64,000 nucleotides of DNA, taken from Corynebacterium amycolatum. GTDB taxonomy: Bacteria > Actinomycetota > Actinomycetes > Mycobacteriales > Mycobacteriaceae. Every line of letters starts with the position of its first letter. The stretch's first letter is position 1. A program made the translations under genes and the position numbers. The stretch lies in NCBI RefSeq assembly GCF_016889425.1, contig NZ_CP069513.1:1054001-1118000 (forward strand), given 5' to 3'. Below, piece after piece: positions 33,980 through 43,383 of the stretch. The notes under the pieces were generated by a model. That model saw nothing but the letters and a program-made list of their open reading frames with translations. It did not search any database and had not been told where the DNA came from.

Positions 33980-34867
33980 ATGACGGATTCGCTTTCTTCT
34001 CTAGTGCTTATCGACGTCTTCGCAGACGGTGGCCCGATTGCTGTCGAGGCAGGACAGCCGTTCCTCTACGCGGACGATCTCGGAGCTATTCGCGGCGACG
34101 GAGTTTTTGAAACACTACTGGTCAGGGGTGGTCATACCTGCAATACTGACCGGCACGAGAAGCGGTTCGCATCGTCAGCGCTAATGCTGGATTTGCCAAC
34201 CCCGGACCTGGAGCAATGGCGGGCGGCTACCGAGGTTGCACTACGGGAGTTGCGCGATAGGTCAATTGAGGGGGATGCGACGTTGCGGTGGGTTTACTCG
34301 CGTGGTCGCGAGTCCACTGGAAGGCCGACTGGCTACGTTTTGGCAAGCTCCGCGAAAAAGGTGGCGGAAAATCGCCTGAAGCCGGTATCAGTCATGCTTG
34401 CAGAGCGTGGTTTCTCGCTCGACCTTGGCTCCCGTGCACCGTGGGCGCTCATCGGCGCGAAAACGTTGTCATACGCGGCTAATATGGCCGCATTACGCTA
34501 TGCCAAGTCCAAGGGTTTTGACGATGTCATCTTCACCTCCGCAGAGGGAAAGCTCCTGGAAGGCCCGACATCGACCATCATCGTCCAGCGCGGCAATGAG
34601 CTGCTGACCCCCAACCCCGGTGAAGGAGTGCTGCCGGGCACGACTCAGGCAGCGCTGTTTGAAACAGCTGCCAACTGCGGCTGGAAAGTCACTCCGACGG
34701 TTCTGGTACCAAGGGACCTATTCACCGCTGATGCGGTGTGGCTAGTGTCCTCGGTGCGCATCGCGGTCGTGGTTAAGTCCATCGATGGTGAGCCCATTCC
34801 GCAGCCGGATGTAGCTGCGGAAAAGGAATTCCGTGACCTGTGTGACGAGGCGCTGGCGACGCAGTAG
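33980..34867 (+). CDS. pabC: Aminodeoxychorismate lyase / branched-chain aminotransferase-like protein (fold-type IV PLP enzyme)
   Basis: 295 residues. Fold-type IV PLP enzyme: RGDGVFETLLV near residue 37, PLP-Lys in GAKTLSYAANMAALRYA near 160, and EGPTSTIIV then PGTTQAAL. In Actinobacteria this position (between ygfZ and the nitrobindin gene) holds the enzyme annotated aminodeoxychorismate lyase, which makes p-aminobenzoate for folate, in line with folate-binding ygfZ next door. A D-amino-acid or branched-chain aminotransferase is the alternative from sequence alone. Start 33980 rather than 33974 because of the -10 spacing. Confidence 0.8.
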   Translation: MTDSLSSLVLIDVFADGGPIAVEAGQPFLYADDLGAIRGDGVFETLLVRGGHTCNTDRHEKRFASSALMLDLPTPDLEQWRAATEVALRELRDRSIEGDATLRWVYSRGRESTGRPTGYVLASSAKKVAENRLKPVSVMLAERGFSLDLGSRAPWALIGAKTLSYAANMAALRYAKSKGFDDVIFTSAEGKLLEGPTSTIIVQRGNELLTPNPGEGVLPGTTQAALFETAANCGWKVTPTVLVPRDLFTADAVWLVSSVRIAVVVKSIDGEPIPQPDVAAEKEFRDLCDEALATQ

Positions 34868-34940
34868 GGCTTGTCGCAGTAGGGTGCCAAAGCCGTAGTG
34901 CGCAAAGTAATAGGGCCCCGCAGCCAGGCCACACAGCGCC

Positions 34941-34952
34941 CGTCGTAAAGCG
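34941..34952 (+). repeat. Intergenic copy of the 12-mer CGTCGTHAAGCG
   Basis: CGTCGTAAAGCG, exact, between the convergent pabC and nitrobindin-like genes. Confidence 0.7.
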
Positions 34953-34961
34953 GGGGAGAAC

Positions 34962-35642
34962 CTAGCCTGCGTAACGCTTGAGCTGCGCGGACATACGGGG
35001 AGTGAATTCCTCATCCCGCAGGCGTTCGTCCACCCAGCCGAGATCGTTGTTCGGCATCAGGCCGTAGAGGCGCTTGCCCGGGCCAAGTGATGCTGGACCG
35101 GTAGCAGTGACCATTGTGGAGGCTGCCTGCAGCTCCCATGCGCGCTCGGAGACCGGCTTGCCGTAGTAAATCTCAGTGACGCCGGTGGAGTGGACGCAGA
35201 TGAACTCAATCTCGTCATCGTTGTTGATGCGCCAAAATCCCGTTTCGCGCTGGTCAGGGCCGGTTGGTTTGCCTTCTTCATCCAGCTTCCAGATGCGCGA
35301 CTCATACTTCAGGTAGTTCTCGCCATCGTGGCTGAAGATAACCTGCTGGCCGAAGTTGTACTCACCGTCGACGACGGTGTTTGCCTGCCCCTCACCGCGC
35401 CACACGCCGACCAGCGGCAGTAGTGCCAGCAGGCCGTCGTGAATATTCGGGCCGAAGCGCAGGTTAGCGGTCTCGTCAGGGATCGGGAGCCCCTCAAGCT
35501 CAGTGATGTTGCGCGTAGCGGTGCTCTTGGCCTGCTCGGCCGCGCGGTTAATGGCCTCGTTGCCGTCGAGGCGAGGGGCTGCCGCAGCTGCAGGCTCCTG
35601 TGCAGCGGCGTCTGTCTGGTTGCTGCCATTGTTCTCGGTCAT
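34962..35642 (-). CDS. Nitrobindin-like heme-binding beta-barrel protein (FABP family)
   Basis: 226 residues. The signature GVWRGEGQ (GxWxGxG) near residue 79 opens a ten-stranded barrel typical of the nitrobindin/DUF1794 family; further strands (YNFGQQVIFSHDG, LKYESRIWKLD, GFWRINNDDEIEF) follow in order. Family members bind ferric heme and react with NO or peroxynitrite. The first 65 residues are Ala/Asn/Gln-rich and likely disordered. The ATG at 35642 has a TAGAGT box 7 nt before it. From memory, Rv0813c at the same position in M. tuberculosis is of this family. Confidence 0.8.
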   Translation of the reverse strand: MTENNGSNQTDAAAQEPAAAAAPRLDGNEAINRAAEQAKSTATRNITELEGLPIPDETANLRFGPNIHDGLLALLPLVGVWRGEGQANTVVDGEYNFGQQVIFSHDGENYLKYESRIWKLDEEGKPTGPDQRETGFWRINNDDEIEFICVHSTGVTEIYYGKPVSERAWELQAASTMVTATGPASLGPGKRLYGLMPNNDLGWVDERLRDEEFTPRMSAQLKRYAG

Positions 35643-35649
35643 GCTTCAC

Positions 35650-35655
35650 ACTCTA
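35650..35655 (-). promoter_or_regulatory. -10 box of the nitrobindin-like gene (leaderless)
   Basis: TAGAGT on the minus strand, 7 nt before the ATG at 35642. Confidence 0.5.
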
Positions 35656-35743
35656 CCGCTGAAGCTCTTGTGGCCATGTATGGGCTGTTGGCGCATGGTG
35701 CCAACGCTGCAACGACGTTTAACGGCGATGCTTGACGACGGCC

Positions 35744-36601
35744 TTAGCGACGCACCCGACAGTTCTTCTCCGGCAGCTTCTCCGTGGATTGTGCTGACGC
35801 CTCGGCATCCTGTTGTGATGTCGGCGGCATGAAGTTCGTTGGCGACACGGTGCACAGAATCTGTTCGCCTTCGATGGTGATAGAACCGCCCGACACGTAT
35901 ACGCGAGTCGCCGGCATGCCCATCGGTATATCCGAATCTCGCAGTGTCAGAGCGAAGGTGTTCATGATGTGCTGCGTATCAGCCTCAGACAGCTCAGGTT
36001 TGACGTGGCTCTTAGAATCCGTTGGGGACGAGGGCGCAGAAATAATCTCCATCGGCGTAATGACCACGTCGCGGCTGACAATGCGCAACTTCGCCGTGAC
36101 CTGAGTTTTTCCCTGCCATCCGGCTGGTGTGGCCTCGAAAATTGCCTCGGTCTCCCAGCCGCCGGTGGGGGAGGAGTCCTTCAGACTCTGGATGCTCAAG
36201 TCCGTCAGCCCCAGCTTGTTGCCCAGAGAGACGCCGTCGAGCGAGAGCTTGGTGAAGTACTGCTTCGTCGGCGACTCTGGGAAATCTCCGCTGAGCACTG
36301 CCGATGCTGGGACCTTAACGTTGGACGCTCCGTACTCCAGAGATACCAAGCCGAAGTCGGGTACCTCCACATCGCGGATGCGCGAAGTTACGGAGCTCCA
36401 CTTACCCGTAACAAAAGAGGACAAGTAGGCCTTGCCACCGATGGCGACGTATGGGGTCATCTCCAGTTGTGCAGTCTCTTGAATATGCTCGGAGAGCTTG
36501 TACTCCGCATGGCTGGCGAAGCCCATGTCGGTGGCGATCACCAGCGCGGCAACGGCGAGGATGGAGCCACCGATTTTCTTCTGTCGTCGGGAAATGGACA
36601 C
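35744..36601 (-). CDS. Secreted/anchored DUF2993 protein (LmeA-like)
   Basis: 285 residues from the GTG at 36601. N-terminal signal/anchor (KKIGGSILAVAALVIATDMGF) then an extracytoplasmic beta-rich DUF2993 domain: DVEVPDFGLVSLEYGASNVKVP is cut to VEVPDFGLVSLEYGASNVKV (TULIP-type repeat). The gene at this position in mycobacteria, next to mshD, encodes LmeA, needed for lipomannan mannan elongation. The match is by domain and context, so the same role is inferred only. The promoter is probably in the 81 bp shared with mshD. Confidence 0.75.
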   Translation of the reverse strand: MSISRRQKKIGGSILAVAALVIATDMGFASHAEYKLSEHIQETAQLEMTPYVAIGGKAYLSSFVTGKWSSVTSRIRDVEVPDFGLVSLEYGASNVKVPASAVLSGDFPESPTKQYFTKLSLDGVSLGNKLGLTDLSIQSLKDSSPTGGWETEAIFEATPAGWQGKTQVTAKLRIVSRDVVITPMEIISAPSSPTDSKSHVKPELSEADTQHIMNTFALTLRDSDIPMGMPATRVYVSGGSITIEGEQILCTVSPTNFMPPTSQQDAEASAQSTEKLPEKNCRVRR

Positions 36602-36669
36602 ACTCTATTAGTACCCCATCGCTTTTGGCCCAGCGGACATCGGGGAAGTGTTGAATCCGCGGCTGTGTA

Positions 36670-36675
36670 TAGGGT
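36670..36675 (+). promoter_or_regulatory. -10 box of mshD (leaderless)
   Basis: TAGGGT (within TATAGGGT), 7 nt before the ATG at 36683. Confidence 0.45.
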
Positions 36676-36682
36676 GGGGCGT

Positions 36683-37591
36683 ATGAACGTAACCGAACTG
36701 CTTGACGTAGACACCACCGCCGCCAGTACGCTACTGCAGCGCGCCCACTCCACCGACGGCGTGGAGGCGTTCGGCGAGGCTTTCGTCCGAGGGCTTGACG
36801 ACGACTCTTTCGGGCATCGACACTTTGCGATTATCGAGAACGACCGTTATTTGGGCCTGGCAGCCGTTGCGCCAGATGCTATGGAGATGGTTGTTGATCC
36901 GGAGTTTCGCAGGCAAGGCGTGGGAGCGAAGCTGCTTGCGCACATCGATGCTGAAGTCGGTGAGCGTCTGCCTATCTGGGCTCACGGTGATGTCGCCGGT
37001 GCCAGCCGCTTGGCAGAGTTGACGGGACGCAAGGTTGTCCGCGAGCTGTTGCAGATGTCCGTTTCGGGCTCAGCGTTGGAGAAGGCGGCGGGGGACGTCG
37101 ATAAGCGTGATGATGTTGAAGCCTTGACCCTGACTGCGGCACGTGCGAAGTGGGGCGCGGCAGCGGTAGATCGAGCGTGGTTGGCAGTGAATAACGAGGC
37201 GTTTGATTGGCATCCGGAGCAGGGGGGTTGGTCACAGCCACAACTCGATCGCGCTCGGGATGTGCAGTGGTTCGACCCGGAGGGCGTGTTCTTTGCTGCG
37301 GATGTGGCCGGGGCGCGCGACAGTGCGGAGGAGATTTGTGGTTTCCACTGGACGAAGTGGCACGCTGAGGAGTCTGTGCCAACTGGTGAGGTCTATGTGA
37401 TTGGACTGAGCTCGAAGGCGCGCGGACGCGGTCTGGGGCGATGGTTGACCAATGTTGGGCTTTCCCATCTCCGGAGCCGGGGAGCGGAAAAGGTAATTCT
37501 CTATGTCGAAGGCGACAATGCTCCGGCAGTGCGCACTTACCGTGCGGTCGGCTTTGAAGTGGCTCGCCGTGATGTGATGTACGGCGCGTAA
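36683..37591 (+). CDS. mshD: Mycothiol synthase MshD
   Basis: 302 residues with two GNAT domains: the N-terminal one holds PEFRRQGVGAKLLAHI near residue 75 and the C-terminal one SSKARGRGLGRWLTNVGL near 245, with VEGDNAPAVRTYRAVGFEV at the end, typical of MshD. It acetylates Cys-GlcN-Ins with acetyl-CoA, the last step of mycothiol synthesis, so the organism uses mycothiol as its main thiol. Placement after the DUF2993 gene is conserved in Actinobacteria. The ATG is set by the -10 spacing and GNAT alignment. Confidence 0.92.
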   Translation: MNVTELLDVDTTAASTLLQRAHSTDGVEAFGEAFVRGLDDDSFGHRHFAIIENDRYLGLAAVAPDAMEMVVDPEFRRQGVGAKLLAHIDAEVGERLPIWAHGDVAGASRLAELTGRKVVRELLQMSVSGSALEKAAGDVDKRDDVEALTLTAARAKWGAAAVDRAWLAVNNEAFDWHPEQGGWSQPQLDRARDVQWFDPEGVFFAADVAGARDSAEEICGFHWTKWHAEESVPTGEVYVIGLSSKARGRGLGRWLTNVGLSHLRSRGAEKVILYVEGDNAPAVRTYRAVGFEVARRDVMYGA

Positions 37592-37939
37592 ATGTGACGG
37601 TTCGGTTTATTGGAGGCGAGTTGTTGGGGAAGGGCTGAGTTATTGGAGAGGGCGAGCTTAGGTTTGTCTCAGTTTTAGGTGGTTTTCCTCTGTGGCGGGG
37701 GCAATGATACTTGTGATTTTGGGGAGATGTTGTCCAATCCTCAGTGTTTCAGGGGCGCATTTTAGGGCTTCTTACAGGGAAAATGAGGATAAATAAAGAA
37801 TTACTTGCGCCGTTCACCGATTGTTAATGTTTTGAACAGGTTCCGGTTACTATCGGTAGATAGGTTCAGCGCAGTGGACCGGAGTGTGGCGGTTCCACGA
37901 GAACTGTTTCACTCATTGTGTAAACCCGGAGGATTTACT
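37592..37939. other. 348-bp intergenic region ahead of the pst operon
   Basis: No gene seen. A/T- and G-rich; contains direct-repeat-like elements (GTTCACCGATTGTTAATG near 37812) that might be PhoR sites, but no convincing 8-bp repeat series was established. Must contain the phosphate-responsive pstS promoter. Confidence 0.4.
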
Positions 37940-39037
37940 GTGCTGAAGAAGAATCGTGCGGCATCCGTCATTGGTCTGGCCGCTATTGCAAGTCTCACCC
38001 TGGCCGCTTGCTCTGAAGAGGGCGGCGAAGGCGCTTCTAACGTTGAGGGTTTGGCTGACGTCACTGGTGAGCTGCAGGGTGAGGGCGCTACCTCGCAGCA
38101 GCGCGCTATGGACCTATTTGCCACCAAGTTTGAAGAGACCGGCTCGACTCTGTCGTACAACGCATCTGGCTCTGGTTCCGGTCAGACTCAGTTCATTGCT
38201 GGCACCGTTGCTTTCGCTGGCTCCGACTCTCCGCTGAAGGAGAAGGACGGCAAGGACCAGGTTGCAGAGGCTAAGAAGCGCTGCGATGGTAACGATGCAT
38301 GGCACCTGCCGATGGTTATCGGTCCGGTTGCCGTTGCCTACAACCTCGAGGGCGTTGATGTCACTCTGACCCCGGCACTGGTTGCTGAAATCTTCGACGG
38401 CAAGATCACCAAGTGGAACGACCCGAAGATTGCTGAGGTCAACAAGGACGCGAAGCTGCCGGAGAAGGACATCAAGGTTGTCTACCGCTCTGAGGAGTCC
38501 GGTACTACTGATAACTTCATGAAGTTCCTGAGCGCTGCTGCTCCGGAGCAGTGGAAGCACGAGGCTTCCAAGTCCTTCCCTACTGCTACTGGTCAGGGCG
38601 CTAACGGCTCGGCTGGTGTTGTCAACGAGGTTTCCAATATCGACGGTGCTATCACCTACGTTGAGTCTGGCTTCGCGGAGGACAAGGGTCTGGGCATCGC
38701 CAAGATGGACTTCGGCCATGGCCCGGTTGAGCTGAACAACGACACCGTCGGTAAGGCTCTGGATTCCGTCACGTTCAAGACTGAGGGTCACGACATGGTT
38801 GTTGACACCGACGCTCTGTTCGCAATGGATGAGGAAGGCGCTTACCCGCTGGTTCTGACCACCTACGAAATCGTCTGCTCCGCTGGTTACGACGAGGAGA
38901 CTCGTGACTTGGTTAAGAACTTCCTGAAGGTTGTTCTGGAAGAGGGCCAGGGCCCAGAGCTCGAAGAGCTGGGTTACATCCCGGTTCAGGGTGAGTTCAA
39001 GGACAAGTTGTCCGCAGCGGTTGACGCTATCAAGTAA
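37940..39037 (+). CDS. pstS: Phosphate-binding lipoprotein PstS
   Basis: 365 residues from the GTG at 37940, preceded by GGAGGA at 6 nt. Signal with lipobox LAAC (SLTLAACSEEGG). Phosphate-binding family blocks: GEGATSQQRAMDLF near 50, GSGSGQTQFIAGTVAFAGSD near 85 (S-G-S-G), YRSEESGTTDNF, and a closing YIPVQGEF. It captures phosphate outside the membrane and delivers it to PstC/PstA. Head of pstSCAB; a 236-bp gap before pstC contains a CGTTGCGCGCAACG palindrome that could separate expression levels. Confidence 0.95.
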   Translation: MLKKNRAASVIGLAAIASLTLAACSEEGGEGASNVEGLADVTGELQGEGATSQQRAMDLFATKFEETGSTLSYNASGSGSGQTQFIAGTVAFAGSDSPLKEKDGKDQVAEAKKRCDGNDAWHLPMVIGPVAVAYNLEGVDVTLTPALVAEIFDGKITKWNDPKIAEVNKDAKLPEKDIKVVYRSEESGTTDNFMKFLSAAAPEQWKHEASKSFPTATGQGANGSAGVVNEVSNIDGAITYVESGFAEDKGLGIAKMDFGHGPVELNNDTVGKALDSVTFKTEGHDMVVDTDALFAMDEEGAYPLVLTTYEIVCSAGYDEETRDLVKNFLKVVLEEGQGPELEELGYIPVQGEFKDKLSAAVDAIK

Positions 39038-39273
39038 TTCGTTGCGCGCAACGCGGGTGAAAGCAGAGTTGGCTCTGTTGTTACCCGGTTGGCGCGAGGA
39101 TTACTTCAGCCGGCCACGCAGATTTGAGCTGTAGGCCGAAAACCTGACGTAGACCGGTTGGCTTTATACATCGACACCTCAGTTGATTGGGTACCGCTCG
39201 TAGAGGGGTATTGAGGCCAATCGGTCTTCATGTGCGTTGAAGCACAAATCACTTCTACTTAGGAAATGAGATC
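39038..39273. other. pstS-pstC spacer with small palindrome
   Basis: CGTTGCGCGCAACG lies just after the pstS stop; a further imperfect hairpin around 39140-39170. No gene. Possibly partial termination or processing so that PstS exceeds the membrane parts. Confidence 0.35.
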
Positions 39274-40317
39274 ATGAGTTCCTCGACTCCCATTGAAGGG
39301 AAGCAGGAGGCTGTAGACAGCAGTCTGTTGCAGTCCTCAGCACCGCAGGTGGATTCCTCCGGCGACGAGAGCTCGGAAGAGCAAGCCATTCAGTCCGGCG
39401 TTGTTCGTCCTGGTGACCGAATCTTCAAGATTCTGGCGGTAGGATCTTCCGCATTGGTGACTGCTGCCATCATCGCAATTGCAGTGTTCCTACTCCTGCG
39501 CGCAGTTCCGGCAATGTCCCGTAACGAAGCGAACTTTTTCACCTACACCGAACGATGGAACCTGGCGGATACCTCCGCCATGTACTTCGGTATTCCGAAC
39601 ATGTTTCTGGTGACCGTCGCGGTTTCCATCCTGGCGCTGATTCTGGCGATGCCGGTTGCGCTGGGTATTGCCATCTTCCTGACTGCCTATGCTCCAAAGA
39701 AGATGGTTAAGCCGCTGGGATACCTCGTGGATTTGCTGGCCGCAGTGCCGTCGATTGTTTACGGTCTGTGGGGCTTTATGGCTCTCGGTCCGGCATTGGC
39801 TGGTCTGTACGGGTGGTTGGCTAAGACACTGGGCTTTATCCCGATGTTTGCCCTGTACCCAAACTCACCGGCCTTCGAGACCGGTCGAAACCTCTTCACC
39901 GGTGGCATTGTGCTAGCAATTATGATTCTGCCGGTTATCGCGGCTACCACCCGTGAGGTCTTTGTTCAGACCCCGCGTGGTCACATTGAGGCATCGCTGG
40001 CTCTCGGTGCGACCCGTTGGGAGATGGTCAAGCTGGCCATTCTGCCATTCGGTCGTTCTGGCTTTATCTCCGGCTCGATGCTGGGTCTGGGACGCGCCCT
40101 CGGTGAGACGATGGCTCTGTACCTCGTAATCTCCCCGTCCTCGGCATTCCGTGGCTCGCTTTTCGACGGTGGTACCACCTTCGCAACCGCAATTGCTAAT
40201 GCGGCACCGGAGTTCAATGACAACCTCAAGGCCGGCGCTTACATGTCCGCAGGTTTGGTGCTGTTCTTGCTGACCTTCGTGGTCAACTCCGCAGCCCGAA
40301 TGATTGCGAAGAAGTAG
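39274..40317 (+). CDS. pstC: Phosphate ABC transporter permease PstC
   Basis: 347 residues, about six membrane spans after a hydrophilic N-terminus of 45 residues. The coupling loop is HIEASLALGATRWEMVKLA near 240, and PSIVYGLWGF near 160 is a family block. Starts with ATG after AGGAAATGAG. Forms the channel with PstA. Confidence 0.95.
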   Translation: MSSSTPIEGKQEAVDSSLLQSSAPQVDSSGDESSEEQAIQSGVVRPGDRIFKILAVGSSALVTAAIIAIAVFLLLRAVPAMSRNEANFFTYTERWNLADTSAMYFGIPNMFLVTVAVSILALILAMPVALGIAIFLTAYAPKKMVKPLGYLVDLLAAVPSIVYGLWGFMALGPALAGLYGWLAKTLGFIPMFALYPNSPAFETGRNLFTGGIVLAIMILPVIAATTREVFVQTPRGHIEASLALGATRWEMVKLAILPFGRSGFISGSMLGLGRALGETMALYLVISPSSAFRGSLFDGGTTFATAIANAAPEFNDNLKAGAYMSAGLVLFLLTFVVNSAARMIAKK

Positions 40318-40349
40318 CAAGGTCGTAGGAAAAGAAACGAGAAGTAACA

Positions 40350-41288
40350 ATGACTAGTTCAACTACTGATTCTTCGCCTCACGGCCCCGCAGACATGGTC
40401 CCCACCACGGAGTCGGCATTCACCCAGATTAAGGGTTCCCGCAAGGTAGCGGACAACGTCTCCACGGTCCTCATTTACTGCTGCATGGCTCTTGCCCTAA
40501 TCCCGCTGGTGTGGGTTCTCTTTGAGCTTGTCGTCCGAGGTACCCCGTCACTGCTGAGTGGTGAGTGGTGGACTGCTTCCCAGCGCGGTGTCACCGTTGG
40601 TGCGTCTGCCGGCGGTGTTGCTCACGCAATCGTCGGTACCTTGGTTCAGGCTCTGGTCACAACTCTCATGACCGTGCCGTTCGGTATCTTCGTCGCCATC
40701 TACTTGGTCGAGTACGCAGGTAACTCCCGCTTGGGCAAGGTCACCACCTTCATGGTCGACATCCTCTCCGGTGTGCCGTCGATCGTTGCGTCGCTGTTCA
40801 TCTACTCGATGTGGGTGGTCATGTTCGGCATGAGCCGCTCCGGCTTCGCCGTGTCGCTGGCACTGGTTCTGCTGATGCTGCCGATCGTGGTCCGCAACAC
40901 CGAGGAAATGTTGCGCATCGTTCCGCACGAGTTGCGTGAAGCCTCTTACGCTCTGGGTGTTCCGAAGTGGAAGACCATTTTGAAGATTGTGCTCCCGACC
41001 GCACTGTCGGGCATCGTCACCGGCATCATGCTGGCCGTCGCCCGCGTTATGGGTGAGTCCGCACCGATGCTGATTCTGGTTGCAACCTCGCGAATCATTA
41101 CCTACAACCCGTTCGGCCAGTCGCAGTCCTCGCTGCCACTGTTCATGCTGGACATGTACAAGGCCGGTAATACCGGTGCGGCATTCGACAAGATGTGGGG
41201 CGCAGCGCTCACGCTGGTTCTCATCATTGCCCTCATCAATATCCTGGCGCGCGTCGTATCCGCCAAGTTCTCCGTCAAGAGCAGTTAA
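40350..41288 (+). CDS. pstA: Phosphate ABC transporter permease PstA
   Basis: 312 residues with six spans. ATPase-coupling loop: ELREASYALGVPKWKTILKI near 195; GVPSIVASLF near 145. Preceded by a Shine-Dalgarno AGAAGTAAC and 32 bp after pstC. Second half of the Pst channel. Confidence 0.95.
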   Translation: MTSSTTDSSPHGPADMVPTTESAFTQIKGSRKVADNVSTVLIYCCMALALIPLVWVLFELVVRGTPSLLSGEWWTASQRGVTVGASAGGVAHAIVGTLVQALVTTLMTVPFGIFVAIYLVEYAGNSRLGKVTTFMVDILSGVPSIVASLFIYSMWVVMFGMSRSGFAVSLALVLLMLPIVVRNTEEMLRIVPHELREASYALGVPKWKTILKIVLPTALSGIVTGIMLAVARVMGESAPMLILVATSRIITYNPFGQSQSSLPLFMLDMYKAGNTGAAFDKMWGAALTLVLIIALINILARVVSAKFSVKSS

Positions 41289-41336
41289 TGCTGGGCGCCT
41301 AACGTCCGCTATTTCAAGGAAGGTTTTTGAAAGACC

Positions 41337-42113
41337 ATGGCTAAGCGCCTAGACCTTAACGATGTCAACATCTACTACGGCGATTTCCACGCTGTGCAGA
41401 ACGTCGACCTGCACGTCCCGCCGCGTTCCGTTACCGCATTCATTGGCCCGTCCGGCTGTGGTAAGTCCACCGTGCTCCGTTCGCTGAACCGTATGCACGA
41501 GGTCATCCCGGGTGCCTACGTCACTGGCGAGGTGCTTCTCGACGGCGAAAACATCTATGGCCCGAAGATCGACCCGGTCTCCGTTCGTAACACCATCGGT
41601 ATGGTGTTCCAGCGTCCGAACCCGTTCCCGACCATGTCCATCGAGGACAATGTCGTGGCTGGTCTGAAGTTGGCCGGTGTTAAGAACAAGGCTCATCTCC
41701 AGGAGGTTGCCGAGAAGTCCCTGCGCGGCGCCAACCTCTGGGATGAGGTCAAGGACCGCCTGGACAAGCCGGGCGGCGGCCTCTCCGGTGGTCAGCAGCA
41801 GCGTCTGTGCATCGCACGCGCAATTGCAGTTGAGCCGGAAGTTCTGCTGATGGACGAGCCGTGTTCCGCACTGGACCCGATTTCCACCCTGGCAATCGAG
41901 GACCTGATTCACGAGCTGAAGGAAGAATTCACCATCGTCATCGTGACCCACAACATGCAGCAGGCAGCTCGTGTGTCCGATCAGACCGCATTCTTCTCCC
42001 TCGAGGCAACCGGTAAGCCGGGTCGCCTGGTCGAGGTTGGCCCGACCAAGAAGATCTTCGAGAATCCGGACAAGAAGGAAACCGAGGACTACATCTCCGG
42101 TCGCTTCGGCTAA
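41337..42113 (+). CDS. pstB: Phosphate ABC transporter ATP-binding protein PstB
   Basis: 258 residues. Walker [10 protein letters not shown], signature [10 protein letters not shown], Walker [13 protein letters not shown] and switch His in [14 protein letters not shown], the last two characteristic of PstB. Powers phosphate import. AAGGAAGG precedes the ATG. A strong terminator follows. Confidence 0.96.
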   Translation: MAKRLDLNDVNIYYGDFHAVQNVDLHVPPRSVTAFIGPSGCGKSTVLRSLNRMHEVIPGAYVTGEVLLDGENIYGPKIDPVSVRNTIGMVFQRPNPFPTMSIEDNVVAGLKLAGVKNKAHLQEVAEKSLRGANLWDEVKDRLDKPGGGLSGGQQQRLCIARAIAVEPEVLLMDEPCSALDPISTLAIEDLIHELKEEFTIVIVTHNMQQAARVSDQTAFFSLEATGKPGRLVEVGPTKKIFENPDKKETEDYISGRFG

Positions 42114-42154
42114 ACGCTTTGCGTATGCCTTAATAGCCAAAATAATCAAAAAGC

Positions 42155-42208
42155 AAGAGCCCCGTACCTCGCGTGCACACGCGTGAGGTACGGGGCTCTT
42201 TTTGTTGT
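42155..42208 (+). terminator. Terminator of the pstSCAB operon
   Basis: AAGAGCCCCGTACCTC (42155-42170) pairs with GAGGTACGGGGCTCTT (42185-42200), an inner GCGTG/CACGC extends the stem, followed by T5. Confidence 0.92.
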
Positions 42209-42312
42209 TGCGGTTTATGAGATTGCTATGTCGAGCACATGTTTTGCCACCCGATTGTCTAACCGCGGAGGTGTTTTGTGCCGGGGCACACAGTTTTTGT
42301 GGCGGGATCAAA

Positions 42313-42388
42313 CAGTTACTGACTAGGTTTATGTCAGATGAATAACGTTTACTCGCAGTAAAGTGTCATAAACCTAGTCACTTTCTCG
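42313..42388 (+). repeat. MITE-like element core, copy 3 (derived palindrome)
   Basis: GACTAGGTTTATGTCA (42321-42336) and inverted TGTCATAAACCTAGTC (42364-42379) around a 27-nt centre. Same skeleton as copies 1, 2 and 4 (AGTTACTGAC then TTTATGTCA) but both arms have been changed together (CTAGG instead of CTGCG), which keeps the pairing. Flanking gap 42389-42555 holds further short GC repeats (TGGGGCGGTGTTT twice, CAACACCCAGC three times) and no gene. Confidence 0.6.
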
Positions 42389-42555
42389 GGGTGGGGCGGT
42401 GTTTGGCTGGGGCGGTGTTTAGCCTGGTGTGACTTAAAAACGGCTCCACTCCGGCCTGAAACCCGCCGAGCAGTCCAACACCCAGCTCAGCAGCACAACA
42501 CCCAGCCCTCCTGAGCAACCCAACACTCACCCCAGCAGCCTGCAACTTCACGAAC

Positions 42556-43293
42556 CTACATCCGCAGGTGACGCTCCAAGGCCTGCAGGCGTTGGTTAAA
42601 GCTGCGCTGGTCGCGCTCGTCCTCAAGCTTGTCCAGGTAGACATCGCGCTTGTAACCGGTGGCCAGGTAAACAATCCGGGCCGCAACCTCGACGGCGTGA
42701 TCCGCGTAGCGCTCGTAGAAGCGACTCAGCAGGGTGACATCCACCGTCTGCGCGGGGGTGTGTGGCCAATTATCGTCGTTGGTCAGCGTAAACAGGTGCT
42801 GATGGATGTCGTCGATGCTGTCATCGGTCTTATCTAAGGCCAATGCCTGGTCAACGTTGTAGTCGATGAGTACCTGACGGGTTTCGTGCGTCATCTGCTC
42901 AGATACCGCGGCCATCTCGCGGAAGAATCCCTCCACGGGCTCCGGCAGTGCCTTGTTCGGGTGGCGACGCCGGGCAACGTTGGCAATATGCACACTCAAC
43001 GCGCCCATGCGGGAGATGTCTTCGACAATGTAGAGACCACTGACAATCTGCCGGAGGTCACCAGCTACAGGAGCTTCGCGTGCCAACAGTTCAAAGGCTC
43101 GCTGCTCCGCATCCTGGCGCAGGTCCTCGAGAGAATCAATCTGGGAAAGAACGGTTTCAGCCGAGACTAAATCAGCCTCAAAGAGGGCCTTGTTCGCAAG
43201 CTTGTGCATGGATCCAACTCGGTCACACATCACAATCAGACTGTGGGCCAAGTTGTCCATTTGTTCTCGGTAGACAGTGCGCATGCGTTCCAT
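42556..43293 (-). CDS. phoU: Phosphate signalling regulator PhoU
   Basis: 245 residues with the two tandem helical PhoU repeats (MRTVYREQMDNLAHSLIVMC and a second at about residue 110, each with E/D-rich metal sites). PhoU restrains the Pst transporter and the phosphate two-component system when phosphate is plentiful. It is encoded opposite to pst and has its own promoter. ATG at 43293 is chosen from GAGGA at 9 nt; ATG 43284 (MRTVY) is also possible. Confidence 0.93.
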   Translation of the reverse strand: MERMRTVYREQMDNLAHSLIVMCDRVGSMHKLANKALFEADLVSAETVLSQIDSLEDLRQDAEQRAFELLAREAPVAGDLRQIVSGLYIVEDISRMGALSVHIANVARRRHPNKALPEPVEGFFREMAAVSEQMTHETRQVLIDYNVDQALALDKTDDSIDDIHQHLFTLTNDDNWPHTPAQTVDVTLLSRFYERYADHAVEVAARIVYLATGYKRDVYLDKLEDERDQRSFNQRLQALERHLRM

Positions 43294-43383
43294 AGTAGGC
43301 AATCCTCAACAAGGTCGCGCGTTAGTGGGGAGCCCCCAATTACCCCTCGTAAAGTTATGTAAACACTCGCTCAGAACCGAAGC

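Noticed and set aside
37592..37939. Pho boxes ahead of pstS
   Set aside because: Some 8-bp similar words exist but no regular repeat could be shown by eye.
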